Program-made: the position numbers and the translations under genes | NCBI GenBank assembly: GCA_016185955.1 | Contig: JACPMQ010000016.1 | Location: forward strand, 1-13,782 | From: Candidatus Woesearchaeota archaeon | Lineage (GTDB): Archaea > Nanobdellota > Nanobdellia > Woesearchaeales > GW2011-AR4 | Direction of reading: 5' to 3' | DNA length: 13,782 bases | Notes under the pieces: generated by a model | What the model saw: the letters and a program-made list of their open reading frames with translations, nothing else | Told to the model about the DNA's origin: nothing | The model's database searches: none | Part shown: positions 5,074 through 12,958 of the stretch, piece after piece | Position numbering within the stretch: position 1 is the first letter of the stretch | How the letters are laid out: each line of letters opens with the position of its first letter

Positions 5074-6876
5074 ATGGCAGAAGTATACCTTAATAGCAAG
5101 TTTGTAGGAAGCGTGGATGATGCGCCTAATTTTGTCAGCAGGCTTAGAGAAGAAAGAAGAATAGGCAGCATAACAGCTAATTTAAATGTTTATTACAATG
5201 AGAAAATAGATGAGGTTTATGTTGAAACATCAAAGGGAAGGGCAAGAAGGCCATTGATAGTTGTAAAGGATATGCAGCCATTGCTCACAGAAAAGCACCT
5301 AAAACAGCTAGAAAAAAACGAAATATCCTGGAGCGATTTGGTAAAGCAGGGCATAATAGAATATCTTGACGCTGCTGAAGAAGAAAATGCTTTGGTAGCT
5401 TTCTTTGAGAAGGACATCACGCCAGAGCATACTCATTTAGAGATTACGCCTTTGGCAATGTTTGGCTTAACAAGCTCTCTTGTTCCATATGGTAATTTCA
5501 ATCAATCCACAAGAGTAAATGCGGGAAGCAAAAACCAGAAGCAGGCATTAGGCTTGTATTCCTCTAACTTCGCAGTTAGAATGGATATGGATGTAAACCT
5601 GCTTCACTATTCCCAAAACCCGATTGTCAAGTCAATTATGCATGATATAAGCAATTATAGCAAGCACCCAGCTGGACAGAATATTGTTGTTGCAGTTATG
5701 AGCTACAAAGGCTATAATATGGAAGATGCAGTAATATTAAACAAGGCATCAGTTGAAAGGGGTTTTGGAAGGTCAACTTACTTCAGGCCCTGCACTTCTG
5801 AAGAGCTTCGCTATTCCGGTGGCTTGATTGATCAAATATGCATTCCAGATAAGGATGTTAAAGGCTATAAAAGCGAAAGAGACTACAGGTTTTTGGAAGA
5901 AGATGGGATTGTTTATCCGGAAGCGCAGGTTGCTGAAGGCGATGTAGTAATAGGAAAAACAAGTCCCCCCAGGTTCTTAAGCTCTTTGGAAGAGTATAAT
6001 CTTGCTGCTGGAACAAGAAGAGAAAGCTCTGTTAATATGAAACACGGCGAACAAGGAGTTGTTGATTTTATTTTGCTTACTGAAAATGAGGAAGGAAACA
6101 GATTAGTGCAGGTAAGGGTAAGAGATGAAAGAGTTCCTGAAATAGGAGACAAATTTACCAGCAGGCATGGCCAAAAGGGAGTGGTGGGATTAATAGTGCC
6201 TGAAGCAGATATGCCTTTCTCAGTTTCCGGAATAATTCCTGACTTAATTTTTTCACCGCATGGAATACCATCAAGAATGACCATAAGCCATTTAATAGAA
6301 ATGCTTGGCGGCAAAGTAGGGGCATTAGCCGGCAGATATATTAACGGCACTACATTTGATGCTGAGCCAGAGGAAAAAATAAGGGAAGAGCTTAAATCTC
6401 TTGGCTTCAGGGAGAATGGTGTAGAAACTTTCTATAATGGGATTACTGGAGAGGTATTGGAAGCCAAAATTTTTGTGGGTAATATGTATTATTTAAAATT
6501 AAAGCATTTGGTTGCAAATAAAATACATTCAAGGGCAAGAGGTCCTGTGCAGCTGCTTACAAGGCAGCCTACAGAAGGAAGAGCGAAAGAAGGCGGCTTA
6601 AGGCTTGGTGAAATGGAAAAAGACACTTTTGTTGCCCACGGCGCATCTTTGCTTTTGAAAGAAAGGTTCGACTCTGACAAAACAGTTGTGCCTATATGCG
6701 AGAATTGCGGCTTGATAGCAATTAAAGATGAATACAAAGGAAAAAAATATTGCTCAGTCTGCGGTGAAAATGTTGAAATAACAGATATAGAAATAAGCTA
6801 TGCCTTTAAGCTCATACTTGATGAGTTTAAGTCACTGGGCATAAACCAAAGGCTGCAGCTTAAGAGTAAATATTAA
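5074..6876 (+). CDS. rpoB1: RNA polymerase subunit B'
   Basis: C-terminal half of the split beta subunit, 600 residues, full length. The start matches the family (MAEVYLNSKFVGSVDD). Key motifs: GYNMEDAV at 213-220 near the active centre; GDKFTSRHGQKG at 358-369; PHGIPSRMTISHLIE near 395-408; RQPTEGRAKEGGLRLGEME near 497-515, the switch/anchor region. A C-terminal zinc finger has Cys at 542, 545, 560 and 563. It forms the hybrid-binding wall and contributes to the catalytic cleft, pairing with B'', A' and A''. Start ATG 5074 has only a poor ribosome site (AAAAATCAAAA), so translation may depend on coupling with the end of rpoB'' 22 bases upstream. The usual NQSPRN block appears as NQSTRV, a small oddity. 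No truncation is seen. Confidence 0.97.
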   Translation: MAEVYLNSKFVGSVDDAPNFVSRLREERRIGSITANLNVYYNEKIDEVYVETSKGRARRPLIVVKDMQPLLTEKHLKQLEKNEISWSDLVKQGIIEYLDAAEEENALVAFFEKDITPEHTHLEITPLAMFGLTSSLVPYGNFNQSTRVNAGSKNQKQALGLYSSNFAVRMDMDVNLLHYSQNPIVKSIMHDISNYSKHPAGQNIVVAVMSYKGYNMEDAVILNKASVERGFGRSTYFRPCTSEELRYSGGLIDQICIPDKDVKGYKSERDYRFLEEDGIVYPEAQVAEGDVVIGKTSPPRFLSSLEEYNLAAGTRRESSVNMKHGEQGVVDFILLTENEEGNRLVQVRVRDERVPEIGDKFTSRHGQKGVVGLIVPEADMPFSVSGIIPDLIFSPHGIPSRMTISHLIEMLGGKVGALAGRYINGTTFDAEPEEKIREELKSLGFRENGVETFYNGITGEVLEAKIFVGNMYYLKLKHLVANKIHSRARGPVQLLTRQPTEGRAKEGGLRLGEMEKDTFVAHGASLLLKERFDSDKTVVPICENCGLIAIKDEYKGKKYCSVCGENVEITDIEISYAFKLILDEFKSLGINQRLQLKSKY

Positions 6877-6895
6877 TCAAACTATCAATAAAAAA

Positions 6896-9631
6896 ATGGC
6901 AGAAAGCAAAAATAAGGATGAAGCTGTAAAAGCTACAGCAATTAAAGAAGAAAGCAAGAAAATAGATGAATCTGTCAAAGCGGTAAGTGAAACAAGTGAA
7001 GCCAAAGAGGACAAAGAGGCAACAAAGACAGATGCCAAAAAAGAAAAAGAAAGCGGAATTGAGCCACAGGAAGTAGCTATTTACAAGCAAGTAAAGAATA
7101 TAACATTTTCTGTGCTAGGCCCAACTATGATAAAAGATATAGCATCAGCAAAAATTGTGACTCCTGAGCTTTATGACAAGGAAGGTTATCCTGTTGATGG
7201 CGGCTTAATGGATATAAGGCTTGGAGTCATTGATCCAGGATTAAGATGCAAAACATGTGGCTCAAAGCTAAAGGAATGCATAGGGCATTTTGGATATATA
7301 GAACTTGCAAGGCCCATAATACATGTCAAATTTGTGAGCGTAATTGTTGCTTTATTGAAGGCTTCATGCAGGGATTGCGGAAGAATACTTATCCCAAAAA
7401 ATAAGATAGAAAAGTATAAGGAAATGCTTGACTCTCTTGACAAAGAGAAGGGAGTAGAAGAAAAAAGAGTGAAAATAAGAGGGATAATAGCAAGTCTAAA
7501 GACTGTTGCCAAATGCCCGCACTGCAATGCAAAACAGAAAAAAATCAGTTTGGAAAAGCCGACCACTTTTATAGAAGAAGATAAAAGAATAAGCCCAATA
7601 GAAATAAGGGCAAGGCTTGAAAAAATACCGGATGATGATGTGCAACTTTTTGGGATTGTAGCTCCAAAAGTAAGGCCTGAATGGATGGTTTTGACGTTAC
7701 TGCCAATACCTCCAGTAACAATGAGGCCAAGCATAACTCTTGAAAGCGGCGAAAGGAGTGAAGATGACTTAACTCATAAGCTTGGGGACATAGTAAGGAT
7801 AAACCAAAGATTGTTTGAAAACATAAACGCAGGAGCGCCTGAAATTATAGTAGAAGACTTATGGGATTTATTGCAGTATCACATAACAACCTATTTTGAC
7901 AATGCAATTGCGCAATTGCCTCCCGCAAGGCATAGATCAGGCCAGCCATTAAAGACTTTGACAGAAAGGATTAAGAGCAAAGAAGGCAGAATAAGGCATA
8001 ATCTTGCAGGAAAAAGAACTAATTTCTGCGCGAGAACTGTTATAAGCCCTGACCCTATGCTTGAGCTTAATGAAGTTGGCGTTCCTAATGTAATAGCCAT
8101 GAAGCTTACTGTTCCAGAAAGAGTTAATTCATGGAACATTAATTACTTAAAGAAATTTGTGGAAAGAGGCCCAAAAAAGCACCCGGGCGCAAATTATATT
8201 ATAAGGCCTGACGGAAAAAAGAAAAAAATAACTGATGAGACAAAAGAGGCTTCTTTAGAGGAAATTCAGCCAGGTTACACTGTTGAAAGGCATCTTATGG
8301 ATGGAGACATAGCAATATTCAATCGACAGCCAAGCCTGCATAGAATGTCAATGATGTGCCATCGAGTTAAAGTTCTGCCAGGCAAAACTTTAAGGCTGAA
8401 TCCTGCTGTATGCCATCCATACAACGCAGACTTTGATGGCGATGAGATGAACTTGCACATTCCACAGACAGAGGAAGCAAGAGTTGAAGCAGAAATTTTA
8501 ATGGAAGTGCAAACGCAGCTTATATCATTAAGGTATGGATTAAGCATCATAGGCTGTGTGCAGGATGCGCTTTCAGGAAACTATTTGCTTACAAAAGGCA
8601 TGAGCATGAGCAGGAATGAAGCAATAGACCTTTTAGCAGCAATCGGCGTAGAGGATTTCTCAAGATTGCCAAGGAAAGAGATTGTGGATGGCAAGGAGAT
8701 TTTTTCAGTCCTGATACCTGAAGATTTTAGCTTTGTGGGAAAAACCAAAACAAATGAAGAAGTGGTAATAAAAAATGGCAAGCTTATAGAAGGCTTTATG
8801 GACAGAAGCAACTTGGGAGAAGGCTCAGGATTGCTTTTAAGAAATATACATCAGAAATACAAAAAGGACTTTACAATACAATTGCTTGGCAAGATATTCA
8901 GGCTTGGAATAGAAGTTTTATTGAGAAGAGGATTTACATGCGCTGTGTCTGACACAGATCTTCCGGAAATTGCGCGCATTAAGGTGCAAGAAACTCTTGA
9001 TAATGCAAAAAATGATGTTAATAATTTAATAAATGATTTCAAGGAAGGCAAGATGGAAGCGCTGCCAGGAAGAGATATTGAGGAAACTGTTGAAGTAAGA
9101 ATCCTTGAAATCCTAAACAAGGCAAGAAATGACACAGGAGAGGTAATTGCAAATTTTGCAGATAAAAACTCCCACACCATGATAATGGCGCAATCAGGCG
9201 CAAGAGGCAATTTGCTTAATTTAGCGCAGATGGCAGCATGCGTTGGGCAGCAAGCTATGAGGGGCAAAAGAATAGAAAAGGGCTTTGAAGGCAGAACTTT
9301 ATCAGCATATAAGAAATTTGATTTAGGTCCCGATGCCCGCGGATTTATAAGCAACAGGTTTAAAACAGGCCTTACTCCCACTGAATTCTTTTTCGGAGCA
9401 ATGACAGGAAGAGACAGCTTAATGGATACAGCATTAAGGACGCCTAAATCCGGTTACTTGTATAGAAGGCTTGCAAATGCCATGCAAGATTTAAATGTAG
9501 GATATGATGGCACTGTAAGAGACTCCTCGCACAAAATTATACAGTTTGAGTACGGTGAAGACAGAATGGATGTTTCAAAGTCTGAAAAAGGGGCAATAAA
9601 TGTAAAGAGAATAATCAGTATGGTGATATAA
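6896..9631 (+). CDS. rpoA1: RNA polymerase subunit A' with charged N-terminal extension
   Basis: Largest subunit (clamp, active-site barrel, bridge helix), 911 residues. Zinc sites are C118/C121/C128/H131 and C158/C161 with C207/C210. The catalytic magnesium motif NADFDGD is at 510-516 (D512, D514, D516). QMAACVGQQ and GLTPTEFFFGAMTGRDSLMDTALRTPKSGY-type sequence (bridge helix and following) lies near the end. Compared with the usual start, which begins close to the clamp motif, there are about 60 additional residues. They are rich in Lys, Glu, Ala and Ser, low in complexity and probably disordered. ATG 6896 follows rpoB' by 19 bases; no internal Met before residue 77 would remove the tail, so it appears real. 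The A'/A'' split is in the normal place. Confidence 0.97.
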   Translation: MAESKNKDEAVKATAIKEESKKIDESVKAVSETSEAKEDKEATKTDAKKEKESGIEPQEVAIYKQVKNITFSVLGPTMIKDIASAKIVTPELYDKEGYPVDGGLMDIRLGVIDPGLRCKTCGSKLKECIGHFGYIELARPIIHVKFVSVIVALLKASCRDCGRILIPKNKIEKYKEMLDSLDKEKGVEEKRVKIRGIIASLKTVAKCPHCNAKQKKISLEKPTTFIEEDKRISPIEIRARLEKIPDDDVQLFGIVAPKVRPEWMVLTLLPIPPVTMRPSITLESGERSEDDLTHKLGDIVRINQRLFENINAGAPEIIVEDLWDLLQYHITTYFDNAIAQLPPARHRSGQPLKTLTERIKSKEGRIRHNLAGKRTNFCARTVISPDPMLELNEVGVPNVIAMKLTVPERVNSWNINYLKKFVERGPKKHPGANYIIRPDGKKKKITDETKEASLEEIQPGYTVERHLMDGDIAIFNRQPSLHRMSMMCHRVKVLPGKTLRLNPAVCHPYNADFDGDEMNLHIPQTEEARVEAEILMEVQTQLISLRYGLSIIGCVQDALSGNYLLTKGMSMSRNEAIDLLAAIGVEDFSRLPRKEIVDGKEIFSVLIPEDFSFVGKTKTNEEVVIKNGKLIEGFMDRSNLGEGSGLLLRNIHQKYKKDFTIQLLGKIFRLGIEVLLRRGFTCAVSDTDLPEIARIKVQETLDNAKNDVNNLINDFKEGKMEALPGRDIEETVEVRILEILNKARNDTGEVIANFADKNSHTMIMAQSGARGNLLNLAQMAACVGQQAMRGKRIEKGFEGRTLSAYKKFDLGPDARGFISNRFKTGLTPTEFFFGAMTGRDSLMDTALRTPKSGYLYRRLANAMQDLNVGYDGTVRDSSHKIIQFEYGEDRMDVSKSEKGAINVKRIISMVI

Positions 9632-9633
9632 GC

Positions 9634-10770
9634 ATGGATAATATTTTTGCAGAGTATGAAGACAAGTTGCCAGTAAAAATAATCGAGGATATAAAGAATA
9701 ATATTCCAAAAGGCATTGCGCAAAATAAGCTGAGAAAGATACTTGAGCTTGTATTGGAAGAATATGAAAATGCAAAAGTGCATCCTGGCGAAGCAGTTGG
9801 ACTGGTATCAGCCGAGTCCATAGGCGAGCCTGGAACACAAATGACCTTAAACACATTCCATTTTGCAGGCGTAGCAGAAATGAACGTTACATTAGGGCTT
9901 CCAAGAATTATAGAAATTCTTGATGGAAGGGAAACGCCAGACACTCCTGCAATGGAGATATACCTAAAAGCCCCTTATTCCGGCGGCAAAGATATAAGGG
10001 AGTTTGCCCTTTCCCTTAAAGAAACAAAACTAAGCAACATAGCTGATGAATTTTCAATAAGCCTCATAAATTCAGAGATAGAAATAAAGCTGAATAAGGA
10101 AAAAATGAAAGCGCATAGCTTAACAACCCCAAAAGTTGCAGCCATTATTGCAAAGCAGATAAAAGGGCTTAATATAAGGGAAAGTGAAGAATTGATAATA
10201 CTCAAAAGCCGCGCAAAAGAAGAAAGCCTTAATGAAATCTATAAAGCAAAAGAAAAAATAAAAGACGTTCATATAAAGGGAGTAAAGGGTATATCACAAG
10301 TGCTGCCTATAAAAAGAAATGATGAGTATGTTATTATAACTTCAGGCTCAAATCTTGCAGATGTTATACAGCTTGAAGGCGTTGATCCTTACAGGACAAC
10401 AACAAACAACATAATTGAGGTTCAGCAGGTTTTAGGAATAGAAGCAGCAAGGCAATTAATAATAAATGAGGTCTTTAAAGTCATAGAAAACCAAGGATTT
10501 AATGTTGATATAAGGCATATAATGCTGGTTGCAGACACCATGTGCGTCTCTGGCAAAGTAAAAGGCATTACAAGATATGGTGTTGTAAGCGAAAAAGCAT
10601 CAGCACTTGCAAGGGCAAGCTTTGAGACCCCTATTAAGCACATAATAAATGCAGCGCTTATTGGGGAAATTGATCAGCTTGAGTCTGTTGTTGAGAATGT
10701 GATGCTTAATCAGGCAGTTCCGATAGGAACAGGCATACCTCAATTAATAGCAAATTTCAAGAAAAAATAG
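9634..10770 (+). CDS. rpoA2: RNA polymerase subunit A''
   Basis: 378 residues, the usual size. It contains the trigger loop (SIGEPGTQMTLNTFHFAGV, residues 62-80) and the C-terminal jaw/clamp part of the largest subunit (QVLGIEAARQLI, DIRHIMLVAD, SEKASALARASFE). The loop His (H76) is kept. Residue 73 is Asn where archaeal and bacterial polymerases I know have Arg; eukaryotic Pol II has Asn. It starts two bases after the rpoA' stop, so translation is probably coupled. The stop TAG (10768-10770) is formed by the first bases of the inverted-repeat element that follows, so the gene may have been trimmed or capped there. The C-terminus IGTGIPQLIANFKKK looks complete for archaea. Confidence 0.96.
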   Translation: MDNIFAEYEDKLPVKIIEDIKNNIPKGIAQNKLRKILELVLEEYENAKVHPGEAVGLVSAESIGEPGTQMTLNTFHFAGVAEMNVTLGLPRIIEILDGRETPDTPAMEIYLKAPYSGGKDIREFALSLKETKLSNIADEFSISLINSEIEIKLNKEKMKAHSLTTPKVAAIIAKQIKGLNIRESEELIILKSRAKEESLNEIYKAKEKIKDVHIKGVKGISQVLPIKRNDEYVIITSGSNLADVIQLEGVDPYRTTTNNIIEVQQVLGIEAARQLIINEVFKVIENQGFNVDIRHIMLVADTMCVSGKVKGITRYGVVSEKASALARASFETPIKHIINAALIGEIDQLESVVENVMLNQAVPIGTGIPQLIANFKKK

Positions 10771-10942
10771 TAACTGCTAACACCACATAAAGGGTTTTTG
10801 CGAATTAAGTGCTTGTGCGAAATTTGCCAATTCTGAAAGTTTCACAGAATTGTGATAAGCGACCTGAGCAACATGAAATGTTGCGAAGTTGAGAGGTAAG
10901 TTAAGGCTCCGCACAAGCACGAATAAGAATTCGCAAAAACCC
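10768..10942 (+). repeat. Structured inverted-repeat element, copy 2 (most complete)
   Basis: The arms are 10792-10806 (GGGTTTTTGCGAATT) with 10928-10942 and 10809-10819 (GTGCTTGTGCG) with 10910-10920, giving 15 + 11 perfect pairs with a small internal loop. Inside are hairpins 10828-10835/10845-10852 (8 bp) and 10868-10874/10878-10884 (7 bp, GAA loop). The tip TAGTAACTGCTAACACC (10768-10784) lies outside the arms on the left and recurs at 13694-13710 and, inverted, near 316-330. No coding frame is evident. It sits between rpoA'' and rpl30e inside an operon. It could be a MITE-like or REP-like element, or a structured RNA. The T5 run (10795-10799) could end or weaken transcription. Confidence 0.85.
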
Positions 10943-10992
10943 CGATTATCAAACAAAGTCCAAAAATAATAAACTGAATAATAAAATATAAA

Positions 10993-11271
10993 ATGGCAAA
11001 AAAACTTACAGCAAGCGAAATAAAGAAGATTCTTAAATCAAAAGAAGTGATTATAGGAACAGAAAGAACCATAAAAAACATCAAATTGGGCAATGTTGAA
11101 AAAATAATTATAAGCTCGAATTGTCCTGAAAAGGTGCTTAATGATATTGATTATTATGCAAAATTAGGCAATATCCCCACAATAAAGGTTGATTACCCCA
11201 ATACAGAATTAGGGGTAATATGCAAAAAGCCTTATTCTATTTCTCTTTTATCAATACTCAAAGGTGGTTAG
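10993..11271 (+). CDS. rpl30e: Ribosomal protein L30e
   Basis: 92 residues, slightly short for the family (about 100). L30e belongs to the L7Ae/L30e kink-turn RNA-binding fold and is part of the large ribosomal subunit. The family pattern is visible: LTASEIKKILKSKEVIIGTERTIK-like start, IIISSNCPEKV (strand plus helix) and YYAKLGNIPTIKVDYPNTELGVICKKPYSISLLSI at the end. Location between rpoA'' and nusA is the classical archaeal arrangement. The start at ATG 10993 lacks a ribosome site; the preceding 50 bases after the repeat are A-rich and may carry a promoter, though I see no clean TATA box. The stop lies four bases before the nusA GTG. Confidence 0.93.
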   Translation: MAKKLTASEIKKILKSKEVIIGTERTIKNIKLGNVEKIIISSNCPEKVLNDIDYYAKLGNIPTIKVDYPNTELGVICKKPYSISLLSILKGG

Positions 11272-11275
11272 TTAA

Positions 11276-11692
11276 GTGGCAAGAATAAAATATAATGAAG
11301 ACGCAATAAAATACATTTCTATGTTTGAATCTTTGAGCGGCGCAAAGATAAAAGACTGCATTCTGAATGAGAGCCTGATATTTATTGTGCATGAAAATGA
11401 AATGGGCAAAGCTATAGGAAAAAATGGCTCTAATATAAAAAGAATGGAAAATGCAATAAAGAAAAAAATCAGGCTAATAGAGTTTAACAGCGATGTTTGC
11501 CAGTTTGTAAGCAATTTAATATACCCCTTAAAATCTGATGACATAAAAGAAGAGAATAAAAGTGTAAAAATTTATTCAAAAGATACAAAAACAAAGGGCA
11601 TGATAATTGGCAGAGACAGACATCATTTAAATGCGATTAATGACATTGTAAAGAGATATTTTGATATTGATGGAGTTAATGTAGTGAGTTAG
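11276..11692 (+). CDS. nusA: Archaeal NusA-like KH protein
   Basis: 138 residues, the usual size of archaeal NusA, which consists of two KH domains without the bacterial N-terminal and S1 parts. It binds RNA and is thought to assist transcription termination or antitermination. KH1 has GKNG at 48-51 (GKAIGKNGSNIKRME); KH2 has GRDR at 112-115 (GMIIGRDRHHLN), where the last Gly of a standard GxxG is Arg. Start is GTG 11276, four bases after the rpl30e stop, so translation is probably coupled. The operon ends here: rps12 and rps7, often next in other archaea, are absent and the neighbouring gene is convergent. Confidence 0.93.
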   Translation: MARIKYNEDAIKYISMFESLSGAKIKDCILNESLIFIVHENEMGKAIGKNGSNIKRMENAIKKKIRLIEFNSDVCQFVSNLIYPLKSDDIKEENKSVKIYSKDTKTKGMIIGRDRHHLNAINDIVKRYFDIDGVNVVS

Positions 11693-11716
11693 GGATTTAG
11701 CTTAACCTCTCGTTCG

Positions 11717-12949
11717 TCATTGCGAATTTTTCGCCAATTTTTGGTTGGCGAAAAATTTGTGGTGGAATTTTTGTATTAAAAGGTTAAAAATAACAGGAGC
11801 CAAAAACGTGCTTATTACTGCTACTGCAATTATAGCAGTAAATATATCCACACTTATTAAGCCGCTGTTAAGAGCGAGTGTTGCTATAACCAATTCTGTA
11901 TCGCCTTTAGGAATCACTCCAAATCCAACGATAAGCCCTTCTGCAAAAGTGCCTTTGCTCAACAGCACTCCAATTATTGTGCCTATTAATGTGCCTAATA
12001 TATCAATAGTTAGGAGTATAAAAACCAAAAATAAGTTTGAAGAAAGCGTGTTTAGGTTCATGTTGATGCCAACGCTAACAAAAAACAGAGGTATTAAAAA
12101 GCCAAATGACACTACGTGGATTAAATGGGATATCTCATTTTTCCTCCATGGCTTTCTTTCTTCTCCTGTAAGAAGCGTGTGCCTGACAAGCATTCCTGCA
12201 ATCAAAGCTCCAATTAAAGAGCCAATGCCTAAAATCTCTGAAATGTAAGCCATTAAAAGAACTATAACTAATGTCCCCATAAAAAGCGCTGATCTTGAAT
12301 TTTCTTTTTCAAACACCTTTAGGGCAAATGGTATTATTATCAGCTTAAATATAATAACTGCAAATACAAAAACCAGAATATCAAAAATTAGCTTTTGATA
12401 GCTCAATGGGCCAAAGGCTGTTGAATGAAAAATAACTAAGATAAAGCTTATGAGCAGCAATTCAAACACATCATCCACTGCGCCAGAAGAGATTATTAAG
12501 TTGCTGATTTTGCTTTTCAAAAGCCTTAATTCCTCAAGGAGGTCTAATGAAATAGCTTGCGAACTCACTGAAACGGATATTCCGATTATTAAGGAAGTTA
12601 TGTTGTTTAATCCAAATAAAAATTTTCCGGCAATAAAGCCTATAGTAAGGGGTATAAGAGTATTAAAGAACGCTATTAAAGAGGTTTCCTTGAAATTTTT
12701 CTTGAATTGCCTGAGGTTTATTTCAAGCCCTATAAAAAAGAAAAGCAAAATTATCCCTATGCTGGGTATAAAGGAAAACTTTGACAATACATCCTCTGTT
12801 AAAAGCATATTTTTAAGCATTGGCAATCCAAGAATTATTCCAGCCAAAATCTGGCCAAGAACCCTTGGAAGCCTAAAAAACCTAAAAATTTCTGATAGGA
12901 AATAAGCAAGCGCCAATGCAATTAATATAAACAAGATAATATCTGCCAT
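11717..12949 (-). CDS. CPA2-family cation:proton antiporter
   Basis: 410 residues with about 12 hydrophobic segments, of the Kef/NapA group in the CPA2 superfamily. Features: RLPRVLGQILAGIILG at 26-41, LLFFFIGLEINL at 68-79, SVSVSSQAI with the following helix at 125-133, and the acidic pair D159-D160 in SSGAVDD. That pair marks electrogenic Na+/H+ exchangers such as NapA. It would exchange Na+ or K+ for H+ across the cytoplasmic membrane. No TrkA-type regulatory domain follows; the protein ends in a short basic tail (KFHHKFFANQKLAKNSQ). That tail is encoded by a 13-bp inverted repeat (11725-11757), which suggests that the end of the gene was rewritten by an inserted palindrome. ATG 12949 lies nine bases after the upstream membrane-protein gene, so they form one operon. 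Confidence 0.9.
   Translation of the reverse strand: MADIILFILIALALAYFLSEIFRFFRLPRVLGQILAGIILGLPMLKNMLLTEDVLSKFSFIPSIGIILLFFFIGLEINLRQFKKNFKETSLIAFFNTLIPLTIGFIAGKFLFGLNNITSLIIGISVSVSSQAISLDLLEELRLLKSKISNLIISSGAVDDVFELLLISFILVIFHSTAFGPLSYQKLIFDILVFVFAVIIFKLIIIPFALKVFEKENSRSALFMGTLVIVLLMAYISEILGIGSLIGALIAGMLVRHTLLTGEERKPWRKNEISHLIHVVSFGFLIPLFFVSVGINMNLNTLSSNLFLVFILLTIDILGTLIGTIIGVLLSKGTFAEGLIVGFGVIPKGDTELVIATLALNSGLISVDIFTAIIAVAVISTFLAPVIFNLLIQKFHHKFFANQKLAKNSQ
11725..11757. terminator. 13-bp hairpin between convergent genes
   Basis: AATTTTTCGCCAA (11725-11737) and TTGGCGAAAAATT (11745-11757) are exact reverse complements around a 7-base loop. It lies 33 bases after the nusA stop and inside the last codons of the antiporter on the other strand. 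It has T-rich or A-rich sequence in the stem on both strands, so it may mark transcript ends for both convergent genes. Alternatively it is only an inserted palindromic repeat. Confidence 0.45.
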
Positions 12950-12958
12950 TTTGTGATT

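Noticed and set aside
5913..6350. Open frame of 145 codons on the minus strand inside rpoB'
   Set aside because: It is the complement of a conserved rpoB' region with no family features; a shadow frame.
7186..7734. Open frame of 182 codons on the minus strand inside rpoA'
   Set aside because: It mirrors the zinc-site region of rpoA' and lacks a start context; a shadow frame.
6896..10770. Intein in RpoA' or RpoA''
   Set aside because: Protein lengths and motif spacing fit intact subunits; no intein splice motifs are visible.
10768..10942. Possible C/D box small RNA in the repeat core
   Set aside because: GTGATAA and CTGA are only a few bases apart and no matching D/C' pair with guide spacing is seen.
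11745..12248. Open frame of 167 codons on the plus strand opposite the antiporter
   Set aside because: The antiporter on the other strand has clear transmembrane pattern and the DD motif; this frame is its complement.
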